Positions 25,411-32,807 of a DNA stretch of 64,000 nucleotides are shown in pieces. Source of the DNA: Sandaracinaceae bacterium (lineage in GTDB: Bacteria > Myxococcota_A > Polyangia > Polyangiales > Sandaracinaceae); assembly GCA_040218145.1 (NCBI GenBank), contig JAVJQK010000070.1:62001-126000 (forward strand), given 5' to 3'. A program made the position numbers and the translations under genes. The notes beneath the pieces were generated by a model. That model was not told where the DNA came from, ran no database searches, and saw nothing but the letters and a program-made list of their open reading frames with translations. Numbering within the stretch: the stretch's first letter is position 1; each line of letters begins with the position of its first letter.

Positions 25411-26298
25411 GTGACTCGAACTCTCTCGATGGCAGCCTTCGCGCTCTTCTCCACCCTCTTCTGCGCCATCGCGCCGACCCAGGCCCACGCGCAGCTGGTC
25501 CTCTGGATGGACGCCCGACCCGCTCACGTCGAGGCGCTCGAGGACGAGCTGGCGGGCGCGGGCTTCGACGTCGCGCAGGTCCTGCCGCCCAAGGCGACGA
25601 CGCCCGAGGCGCGGCGCGAGGAGGCGCGCCGGCTCGCTCGCGCCACCCGCGCCGAGATCGCGCTCTGGCAGGAGCCCGATGGCGCGCTCCACGCCGTCGG
25701 GCCCCACGGCGCCCGCGCGGACGCCCCGATGCCGATCCACGCCGACGCGCGCGTCGCCGCGATCGTCGCGGCCCGACTGGTCGACGTGGTCTCCGCGGGC
25801 GCGCATCGGGGGCACGCGCTCGGCGAGCCGCGCCTGACGCCCCCGCCGCCCGAGCCGCGCGAGGTGCCCCTCGGCCGCGGCCCGCTCAGCGGCCCCTTCT
25901 TCGAGCTGGGCTGGTCGAGCGCGCTCATGGCGCACATGGGCTTGCTCGGCGCGGGCTTCTTCCCTCACGAGCACGTCCGGCTCGACGCGCGGATCCGCGG
26001 CGGCGCGGTCTTCACGCCCATCTCGCGGGGGGCCTTCATGTCGACCGGAGGCGTGTCCTACGCCGCCGACCGTCGTCAGGGCCGCTTCGAATTCGGGGTC
26101 GAGGGCGGCTATGGATTCCTCGGGGCCGACAACGACGCCGAAGGCCACCACATGGGCGTGCTCGGCGCCTCGTTCGGCTTCTCGTTCACCACCCGGCAGA
26201 TCGAGCTGAGCGTGCGCTTCACCGCCTACCTCGGCAGCGACGGCGATCTCACCGTCCCGTTCGGGCTCGGCGACCTCGTGGTCCGCGTGTTCCCCTGA
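25411..26298 (+). CDS. Exported protein with outer-membrane-like C-terminal half
   Basis: 295 residues from GTG 25411 with GGAG 5 nt upstream. The signal peptide ends AHA-QLVLW. The N-terminal domain (VEALEDELAGAGFDVAQV, ATRAEIALWQEPDG) is mixed alpha/beta. After a Pro-rich linker (LTPPPPEPREV) comes a beta-rich region with alternating residues (FFELGWSSALMAHMGLLGAGFF, RFEFGVEGGYGFLG, LGASFGFSFTT) ending in VVRVF-P. This two-part plan is the same as in the gene at 8380, suggesting a family of myxobacterial envelope proteins. Function is unknown. It is divergent from the WYL regulator and convergent with the acyltransferase gene. Confidence 0.75.
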   Translation: MTRTLSMAAFALFSTLFCAIAPTQAHAQLVLWMDARPAHVEALEDELAGAGFDVAQVLPPKATTPEARREEARRLARATRAEIALWQEPDGALHAVGPHGARADAPMPIHADARVAAIVAARLVDVVSAGAHRGHALGEPRLTPPPPEPREVPLGRGPLSGPFFELGWSSALMAHMGLLGAGFFPHEHVRLDARIRGGAVFTPISRGAFMSTGGVSYAADRRQGRFEFGVEGGYGFLGADNDAEGHHMGVLGASFGFSFTTRQIELSVRFTAYLGSDGDLTVPFGLGDLVVRVFP

Positions 26299-26305
26299 TC
26301 GCGGA

Positions 26306-27271
26306 TCAGAGGAAGCGCTTCAGCCAGGTCTTCCGCAGCACCCACACGAGGAGCATGGTGGCCGGGAAGGCCAGCGCGACGCGGAGCCAGCGCACGTCGT
26401 TCACCTCGACGAGGCACATCGCGGGCTTGACGATCCAGCCGTAGACGGCGGGGTGCAGGATGTACACGCCGAGCATCAGCGGGGTGAGCCGCCTGGTGTA
26501 CGGGTCGGCCCGGTTGGGCAGCCAGGTCGCGAGCGCGAGCAGCCCGAAGCCCCCGGCGTGCCGGAAGGCGTAGACGCCGCTCCCCTCGTCGAGGCCCCAC
26601 GCGATCACGCCGAGGCCGACGAACGCGAGCAAGAGGGTCGCGAGCAGCAGCCGCAGGCGCGGGAGCGAGCGCTCGAACGCCAGCGCGCGGCCGAGCACGA
26701 AGCCGAGCGGGATGGCCGGGAGGCTGAAGATCCACTGCGCGTACGGCCACTCGCTCACCCCGAACGCGGGCGCGAGCAGGACGGCGAGGCCCGCGAGGCC
26801 GAGCGCGACCACGGGCGCGACCTTGGACGTGCCGACCGCCCGGTGCGCGGCGTGCGCCGCCAGCCCCGCCACGAGGATGAAGGGCAGGAACCAGAGGTGG
26901 ATGCGAGGCCCGTAGAAGAGCATCGACGGCTCGAGCCAGCCGAAGGGCGGGAGGCCGCTCATCCAGCACGAGAGCGCGCGCAGCCCGACGAAGACCACGG
27001 CCCAGAACGCCCAGGGGAGAAGGATCCGGGGGATCCGCCGCTCCAGGAAGCGCGCCGTGCTCGGCGCCTGCGGCTTCGACACCCCGAGCGCGACGGACAG
27101 GAGCAGGAACAGCGGGAGACCCCAGCCGAAGAACGCGTGGTCCCCGGTGAAGTGCATGAACACCGTGTCCAGCGCGGCCACCACGCGCAGCCGATCCCAG
27201 CTCTCGAGGTGGAGCCGAGACGACGTCGACGGTGACGCTGAAGCGCGGAGGGTGGCGGCGAGGGCCCGCAT
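26306..27271 (-). CDS. Acyltransferase 3 family membrane protein
   Basis: 321 residues if started at ATG 27271; ATG 27328 is possible and neither has a good ribosome binding site. The family signature RLRVVAALDTVFMHF is followed by about ten hydrophobic segments and RIPRILLPWAFWAVVFV. The typical GPRIHLWFLPFILVAGL (with the conserved HLWFL) and GVYILHPAVYGWI near the end are also present. Members (OafA, NolX, MdoC types) transfer O-acyl groups to sugars of polysaccharides, lipids or glucans, or act as exporters of acylated sugars. The substrate cannot be read here. It stands alone and is convergent with the exported protein gene at 25411. Confidence 0.85.
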   Translation of the reverse strand: MRALAATLRASASPSTSSRLHLESWDRLRVVAALDTVFMHFTGDHAFFGWGLPLFLLLSVALGVSKPQAPSTARFLERRIPRILLPWAFWAVVFVGLRALSCWMSGLPPFGWLEPSMLFYGPRIHLWFLPFILVAGLAAHAAHRAVGTSKVAPVVALGLAGLAVLLAPAFGVSEWPYAQWIFSLPAIPLGFVLGRALAFERSLPRLRLLLATLLLAFVGLGVIAWGLDEGSGVYAFRHAGGFGLLALATWLPNRADPYTRRLTPLMLGVYILHPAVYGWIVKPAMCLVEVNDVRWLRVALAFPATMLLVWVLRKTWLKRFL

Positions 27272-27522
27272 GGAAGCGCGAGGTTGACACGTTTCTCCCG
27301 CGAGGCGAGCCGCGCGCAGAATCGCCATCGAGTGCACTGAACGGTTGACCTCGGGCGCTTCAGGCGTCACACGGAAGGGTCCGCGCCCTCGACACGACGT
27401 TCGAGGTGCGTCGACCGGCGCCCGTCACGGTGACGCGCCGCCTTTCGGCTTCGCGCCGATGAGAAACGAGGAAATCGAAACTTGCACCCGAACAACCGAT
27501 CCCGAGCCGTCCGAGGCGACCA

Positions 27523-27987
27523 GTGAGCCGCGGCTACAATTCGAACAAGCGCCAGCGTGAGAACGAGAAGGCGAAGAAGAAGCGCGACAAGGCGATGCGT
27601 CGCCAGATGAAGCGCCACGACGGCCCCGCCGAGCTGGACGTCGTCGATCGCGAAGAGCTGATCGCGACGACGAGCCCGAGCGTCGAAGAGCTGATGGAGC
27701 AGATGGAGGCCCCCCGGAACACCGGCGGCGGCAACGCCATCCCGGCTCGTCTCTTCGTGGGTGGGCTCAGCTATGACACCACGGCGCAGACGTTGAAGAG
27801 CGCCTTCGAGGAGTTCGGCGAGGTCGCCGACGCCGTCGTCGTGACCGACCGCGGCACGGGCAACTCGCGAGGCTTCGGCTTCGTGACGATGGCCAACCGG
27901 CGCGACGCGCCGAAGGCGATCGACGGCCTGACCGACAGCGAGCTCGACGGCCGTCGCATCTTCGTGAACACGGCCACCGAGCGCTGA
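27523..27987 (+). CDS. RRM RNA-binding protein with basic N-terminal extension
   Basis: 154 residues from GTG 27523. The first 32 residues are strongly basic (KRQRENEKAKKKRDKAMRRQMKRH). Residues of about 75-152 form one RNA recognition motif with RNP2 LFVGGL (77-82) and RNP1 RGFGFVTM (116-123). Bacterial single-RRM proteins are known from cyanobacteria (Rbp, cold-induced) and other phyla, but most lack such a basic arm. It probably binds single-stranded RNA and may act in post-transcriptional control. It lies alone after a 251-bp gap in which I see no gene; the gap contains TTGAC-like -35 sequences but no clear -10. The next gene starts 26 bp downstream. Confidence 0.88.
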   Translation: MSRGYNSNKRQRENEKAKKKRDKAMRRQMKRHDGPAELDVVDREELIATTSPSVEELMEQMEAPRNTGGGNAIPARLFVGGLSYDTTAQTLKSAFEEFGEVADAVVVTDRGTGNSRGFGFVTMANRRDAPKAIDGLTDSELDGRRIFVNTATER

Positions 27988-28012
27988 GGCGCGGGGGCGA
28001 GGCGACCAGGGC

Positions 28013-28813
28013 ATGGAGGCGAAGACGCTTCTGCCCCTGGTCTTCCTCCTGAGCGCCTGCCACACGAGCGCGCCCACGGACGCTTCGGCTCCACGCGACG
28101 CGCGCGCCGATGCGGCGGCGACCGACTCCGGTCCGCCGCCGTTTTCGCTCGTCTTCCACGACGGGCGAAGCAACCGTCTCGACGCCGACGATCGACTGCC
28201 GGTCGACGTCGGCTGTCAGGGCGGCTCCCACGTCTTCGTGGGCGTGACCGTCGAGGACGCGCTGCGCGCGCCGACCCGCGTGGGGCTCTCGTTCCGCCTC
28301 GAGGGCGAGCCGCCCGGACCGCTCCTGGAGCTCGTGCCCGAGGAGCGCCGCCCGGGCCGGTGGGAGCTGCGCGACGTGATGCTGGTCTTCTCGGACGTCC
28401 GCGAGGAGATCGAAGGCTCGCGGCCGGCGCAGCTCACGGCGCGGGTCACGCTCGTCGGCGGAGAGGCCGTCGACCGCTCGGTCGCGCTCCGCGCCGTGCC
28501 AGGCGACGTGTGCGCGACGCCCTGCCGTTACGAGGACTTCCCCGGCGAGGCGCAGATCACCGAGGTCACGCCTCCCGACGCCGTGGGTTGCGCGCGCGAG
28601 GCGCACGGCGTGGCGTTCGACTTCGAGGGCGACGACGGCGCCGCCGCGAGCGCGTCCGCGTCCGTGTGGCTCGCCCCCGACTGCCGGCCGGAGCTGGGCG
28701 TGGTCGAAGGGGGCCGCGTGCGCGCGCTGCGGCGGCAGCTCGTCTCGGGGGCGTGCACGCCGACCCTCTGGTCGCTCGTGCTCGACGACGGCGCGTGCGG
28801 GGCGTGTCCGTGA
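28013..28813 (+). CDS. Lipoprotein, unknown function
   Basis: 266 residues. The signal peptide ends with lipobox LLSAC (Cys16), followed by a linker rich in Asp/Ala/Pro (TDASAPRDARADAAATDSG). The body is mostly beta (SLVFHDGRSNRL, RVGLSFRLEGE, QLTARVTLVGGE) and holds eight or so cysteines in the mature part (VGCQGG, DVCATPCRY, VGCAREA, PDCRPE, SGACTP, GACGACP), so disulfides are likely. No family is recognised. The ATG at 28013 follows CAGGG. It is probably anchored to the outer membrane. It is convergent with the lipoprotein at 28835-30289; the gap of 21 bp is too small for a long terminator. Confidence 0.74.
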   Translation: MEAKTLLPLVFLLSACHTSAPTDASAPRDARADAAATDSGPPPFSLVFHDGRSNRLDADDRLPVDVGCQGGSHVFVGVTVEDALRAPTRVGLSFRLEGEPPGPLLELVPEERRPGRWELRDVMLVFSDVREEIEGSRPAQLTARVTLVGGEAVDRSVALRAVPGDVCATPCRYEDFPGEAQITEVTPPDAVGCAREAHGVAFDFEGDDGAAASASASVWLAPDCRPELGVVEGGRVRALRRQLVSGACTPTLWSLVLDDGACGACP

Positions 28814-28834
28814 CGGGCTCCCGCGCCGCTCCGT

Positions 28835-30289
28835 TCAGATCGGAACCCAGCCGAGATAGGGGCCGCCGTAGCGGGTGTCGATCAGGTGCTCGAGGAGCGT
28901 GAGGTCCGTCGCGCCGCAGCCGCAGCGCGCGAGCGCGGCCCGCACCCCCTCCCGGGTGGTCCGCGAGCGGGTCGCCACGTCGTCGTCGGCGGCGACGGCC
29001 TCCGCGGCCGGCCGGCAGCTCGCGACCAGGGGCGCCATGGCCGCACGCCAGGCCTCGAGGCGATCGCCCGAGCGCATCTGGCGCGACACGACGTCGGCCG
29101 CCTCCGGGCGCGGCGGCGAGGGCGGGTCGAGGGGGCGGTAGACCACGCGGCGGAGCTGGATGAACGACGGCAGCGCGTCGAGCGCGAAGCGCGCGTCCTC
29201 GTCGCTCACGGTGGGCGGCGCGACCACGTAGGCGACCACGGCGCGCCCGAGATCGGCGGCCTCGAAGGAGGCGCGGAGCGAGTCGACGTCGGTGCCCACG
29301 AAGATCGGCCCGCCCTCGTCGATCGTGCGACCGTCGGCGACCTCGGGCCAGGCGATCGGGTCGCCGGCCACCGCGTCGAAGTCCAGCCCGACCGGGGCCT
29401 GCTCGAAGCGACGGGCCATCGACGCGAGGCGCGCGCGGCAGCTCCGGTCGATCTGATCGGGACGCCAGTCGTGCGCCTCCGGCCCCGGCATGCGGCCCGC
29501 GATGCGCTCGACGTGCGTGCGACGCCAGTGGCCCACCCGTCCGATCTCGGCGCCACCCTCGCCGCGCGACGCGACCCAGAGGGCGCTGGTCCCGTCGTGC
29601 TCGACCAGCAGCCCGTCCGCGACCCGCACGCGGAAGCGCTGGGTCAACTCTCCCCCCGCGAGCAGCCCCTCGCCCACCTCGGTCGCGGCGAGCACGCCCG
29701 TGACCTCGATGGTGGCCACGCCGCCGTCGATCTCCGAGATGCGCGCCGTCCGGCCGATCTCCACGGGCCCCGTCGGCAGCTCACGACGGATGGGCGTCAT
29801 CTCCCACGGGTCGCCCACGCCGACCGGGTCGTAGGGGAAGGTCGGGCCGTCGGCCCAGGTGCGGGCCAGATCCGCCGCCGTCTCGACGTCGGCCGCGATC
29901 GGCTCCCGCACCAGCTGGTGCTGCGCGCCGAGGGCGAAGGTCACCTCGACGGCGCCGGGCACGTCGACGCGCGAGCCGCCCTCCCCGGCCAGCTTCACGT
30001 CGGCGTACTCCACGCGCAGGGCGTGCGCGGCGCCGTCCTCGGCGGCCCCCGGCTCCACCGCTTCCCGCACGAAGAGCGTGGCGGGCGCGCTGATCGTGCG
30101 GCCCGGCGCGTCCCCAGGGACCTCGCGCACGATGGCGTGGTAGCGGATGCGCGCGTTGACGGTGGGGGTGTGTCGAAGGAGCACCTCCCCCTCCCCCGGC
30201 GCGCGCGGGCCCGTGCCTCCGCCGCAGGAGGGAAGGATCGCGAGGAGGCCGAGGAAGATGAACCGGAGGTGAGTGTCGAGGTGCCGCAC
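28835..30289 (-). CDS. Large lipoprotein, unknown function
   Basis: 484 residues from GTG 30289; the frame extends further upstream but only this start gives a signal peptide (HLRFIFLGLLAILPSC, Cys22). The ribosome binding site (CGGAG) is unusually close. The first mature half (about 40-270) reads as a beta-rich domain like those comparing a quantity with thresholds (TISAPATLFVREAVEPG, FPYDPVGVGDPWEMTPIRRELPTGPVEIG, GGELTQRFRVRVADGLLVEHDGTSALWV). The second half has VFVG-type sheet and helices, with conserved-looking FALDALPSFIQLRRVVYRP and a Cys pair RCGCG near the end. No family is recognised. It diverges from the one-TM protein at 30435. Confidence 0.72.
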   Translation of the reverse strand: MRHLDTHLRFIFLGLLAILPSCGGGTGPRAPGEGEVLLRHTPTVNARIRYHAIVREVPGDAPGRTISAPATLFVREAVEPGAAEDGAAHALRVEYADVKLAGEGGSRVDVPGAVEVTFALGAQHQLVREPIAADVETAADLARTWADGPTFPYDPVGVGDPWEMTPIRRELPTGPVEIGRTARISEIDGGVATIEVTGVLAATEVGEGLLAGGELTQRFRVRVADGLLVEHDGTSALWVASRGEGGAEIGRVGHWRRTHVERIAGRMPGPEAHDWRPDQIDRSCRARLASMARRFEQAPVGLDFDAVAGDPIAWPEVADGRTIDEGGPIFVGTDVDSLRASFEAADLGRAVVAYVVAPPTVSDEDARFALDALPSFIQLRRVVYRPLDPPSPPRPEAADVVSRQMRSGDRLEAWRAAMAPLVASCRPAAEAVAADDDVATRSRTTREGVRAALARCGCGATDLTLLEHLIDTRYGGPYLGWVPI

Positions 30290-30434
30290 GCTCCGCGAAT
30301 ATCGTCTGGCCTCCGAGAAGGCAAGACGCGGAACTTTTCCCGACGCCGCGCGTCCTCCTTCCCTGCATGGCCGCTTTTCGGGGAAATGGTTTGGCTCCAA
30401 GGTTCGTTCGACCGGTGCACGTCCAAGGACCATC

Positions 30435-31184
30435 ATGAGTGAACGCACCGGGATCCGACCGAGCCTCTGGCTCCTCAGCGCGGTCTTTCTGCTGGGCGCG
30501 GGGCTCACGGTGTGGGTGGTGCTCGACGGCGCGTCCGCCCGGCGCGCGGCGGCCGAGCGCGCCCGGATCGACGAGGACGCGGAGCGGCGCGCGGAGCGGC
30601 TCCGGGCCGACCGAGATCGAGCCCGGGCCGGCGGCTCCCCGAGCTCCGGCGGCAGCTACACCCACCACGACTGGGGGCGCGAGACCGATCTCCAGCGCCA
30701 GATGGCCCTGGACCTGCCGGGCCCGAGCTTCTGGCAAGACGGGGCGACCGAGCGCGGGCGCGACCCGCAGCTCTTCGCGATGTGGCGCTCGTTCGCCGCG
30801 ATGGCGCAGGACGGCGAGCCCCCGCTGCCCTTCGAGCCCACCGCGCATCGCGCGCAGATGATCGACGCGGAGGGCGACGTGAACGCGGCGCCCGAGAGCT
30901 GCCAGGTGCGCGTGCTCCCCGTCGCCGCCGGCTCCTTCAACTGCGTGGTCCGCGTGGTGTGCGACGGCGCGGTGCTCTATCCGAACGAGCGCCAGACGGC
31001 GGGCTACGTGCCCTGCGAGCTGGACGAGCGCGGCCGGCCGGTGCGCGCGGTCGACGACGGCCAATCCGACCACGACGGGGATCCGCTGGTCGACATGGAT
31101 CTCCAGAACGGCACGATCACCGTCGAGGACTTCGCGCCCGACGGCCAGCGCCGCTACCGCGCGACGCTCCGAATCCACAGCTGA
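30435..31184 (+). CDS. One-TM exported protein with coiled-coil, unknown function
   Basis: 249 residues from ATG 30435 with AAGGA 5 nt upstream. The N-terminal TM helix (LWLLSAVFLLGAGLTVWVVL, about 10-29) is not followed by a cleavage site, so it is probably a membrane anchor. Residues 35-62 are Arg/Ala/Glu-rich helix (ARRAAAERARIDEDAERRAERLRADRDRAR), likely a short coiled coil. The outer domain has a Cys pair arrangement (ESCQVRVLPVAAGSFNCVVRVVCDG...YVPCELDERG) and an Asp-rich loop (DDGQSDHDGDPLVDMD) that could bind a metal. It overlaps the tail of the convergent DUF2330 gene by 68 bp. Family not recognised. Confidence 0.72.
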   Translation: MSERTGIRPSLWLLSAVFLLGAGLTVWVVLDGASARRAAAERARIDEDAERRAERLRADRDRARAGGSPSSGGSYTHHDWGRETDLQRQMALDLPGPSFWQDGATERGRDPQLFAMWRSFAAMAQDGEPPLPFEPTAHRAQMIDAEGDVNAAPESCQVRVLPVAAGSFNCVVRVVCDGAVLYPNERQTAGYVPCELDERGRPVRAVDDGQSDHDGDPLVDMDLQNGTITVEDFAPDGQRRYRATLRIHS

Positions 31185-32685
31185 GCGGCCACGCGAGGGC
31201 GAACAGTCCCCACGCAGACGAGGGAGAGCCCGGCGCCGCGGCGCAGCCGCCTCTCGCGACGGGCGCGCGCGGGGGCTCGGCCTCGACTGGATCGGTGGGT
31301 GACGCGTCCGTCTCCACGAGCGCCTCGACGGGCGCCTCGACCATGCGCGGCTCCGAGAACCAGTCCGCGGGCGGCCGCGACCCCGCCATCACGCCGAGCG
31401 AGGGAAGATCCTCGAGGAGCGCCTCTCCCGGCCAGATCGGCGGCCCGTCCGGATCGGCGCCCGTCGCCCACGCCTCGCTGACCCGCGACTGCTCGCGCAC
31501 ACCGCCGCAGCGCTCGTCGGAGTGGCTCACCGTGAAGGACGACCGAAAGACGTCGTGACTCCGAGAGACCTGCCACGCGAGCGGCCAACCCACGCGCAGC
31601 CGCTCCGACGCGACCCGCAGCCGGAGATCGTCGTCGAGGTCGGACCCGTAGCGGTGTCGGATCCGGGTCAGGGTCCAGTGACGCATCCTCCGCCAGGACC
31701 CCCGGTCCTCCTCGCTCGTGACCCGCCCCAGCCCCATCGCCCAGAGCGTGCCGTAGGGGATCCCGCCGCCGAGGCCGCGCACGTCCTCGGTGATCGTCGC
31801 GCCGGGGTGTCGCCGGAACTGCACCTCCAGGAGCCCCTCGTAGAGACGCTCGAGCCCCCCCGCGTACTCGCGTCGGAGCGCGAGCCCGGTCGGCGCGATC
31901 AGGGCCGGGCGGTTGGCGACCTCGTAGCGCCCCGCGTCCGAGAGCACATACAGCAACAGCTCCTGCTCTCCGGGGCTGTTGAGGGTGCCGAGCCGCACGG
32001 GGACGACGAGCTCCTCCGACTCGAGCTCGATCTGGACGGGTGAGAGCACCATTTGGCCGTCCACGCGCTCGGCGCGCGCCGGGTCGACCTGGAGCAGCAA
32101 GAAACGATGCCCCGTCTCGATGTAGGCGCGGAGCGCCGAGCGCGCCTCGTCCGGGAGCGCGAGCCCCCGCCCCCGCAAGAAGTCGAGGAGCCCCACCGAC
32201 TCCGAGGCGCTCAGCACGGTGACGTCGTACGCGTCCGTCTCCCACTCGTCCTCGATCTCGACGGGCGGCAGCTCCATCGGCGCGACGCCGGTTCGACCCG
32301 CGCCGCCGAGCAGCCCCCGCCCGCGGCGACGCATGTTCGGATCACATCGACCGAAGTCGTGCACGAGACGCGGCGAGGTCGCGCGGTCGACGCGCCGGAA
32401 GTGCTCGCCCGAGACGGTGCGCACCTGGCGGCGCGAGATGGCGCTGGGTACGGGCACGACGATCGAGAGCGCCGCCTCCGGCCCCTCGTATTGCGCCTCG
32501 ATGGTCATGATGGTGCGCGTGCCGCGCCGCACGAGGAAGACCGCCGTCGCCGGGTTGTAGGCCGGGGCGTCCGTCACGGACGACGGCGGCGGTATGTACA
32601 TGCACGACGCGCGCGCGGCGGAGGGAGGCGCGAGCAGCGCGAGGAGCAAGGCGGCGAGCTGGCTGGCGAGGGCGAGACGAGTCAT
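31117..32685 (-). CDS. DUF2330 exported protein with MYXO-CTERM-like end
   Basis: 522 residues from ATG 32685. The signal peptide ends ARA-SCMYIPPP. The body matches my memory of DUF2330: CMYIPPP, AVFLVRRGTRTIMTIEAQYEGP, FGWVVPVP-like (ALSIVVPVPSAI), DAYDVTVLSASES, and LYVLSDAGRYEVANRPALI. This is a family of exported proteins of unknown function, common in myxobacteria and other environmental bacteria. The C-terminus has GGCAAAPGS and a hydrophobic stretch WGLFALAWPL before a late Arg cluster, resembling a MYXO-CTERM sorting signal, though the Arg residues are further away than usual. The 3' end overlaps the convergent gene at 30435 by 68 bp. Confidence 0.83.
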   Translation of the reverse strand: MTRLALASQLAALLLALLAPPSAARASCMYIPPPSSVTDAPAYNPATAVFLVRRGTRTIMTIEAQYEGPEAALSIVVPVPSAISRRQVRTVSGEHFRRVDRATSPRLVHDFGRCDPNMRRRGRGLLGGAGRTGVAPMELPPVEIEDEWETDAYDVTVLSASESVGLLDFLRGRGLALPDEARSALRAYIETGHRFLLLQVDPARAERVDGQMVLSPVQIELESEELVVPVRLGTLNSPGEQELLLYVLSDAGRYEVANRPALIAPTGLALRREYAGGLERLYEGLLEVQFRRHPGATITEDVRGLGGGIPYGTLWAMGLGRVTSEEDRGSWRRMRHWTLTRIRHRYGSDLDDDLRLRVASERLRVGWPLAWQVSRSHDVFRSSFTVSHSDERCGGVREQSRVSEAWATGADPDGPPIWPGEALLEDLPSLGVMAGSRPPADWFSEPRMVEAPVEALVETDASPTDPVEAEPPRAPVARGGCAAAPGSPSSAWGLFALAWPLSCGFGASRGSGAGRRARSPRR

Positions 32686-32807
32686 GCACGCGTGTGCCCA
32701 CGGGGCGGCGAACCGTGACCGTCGACCGCGGCGAGCCATCGAAAGACGGGGGGCGAAGTTCCCCGACGGGCTGCTACTATGAGCGCCGGGCCGAGGCGCC
32801 CGAGACG

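Noticed and set aside
22480-26151. 1223-residue minus-strand open frame across MutS-like, WYL and exported-protein genes
   Set aside because: It crosses three well-supported genes in another frame and its translation is low-complexity Arg/Ala; it is a product of GC bias.
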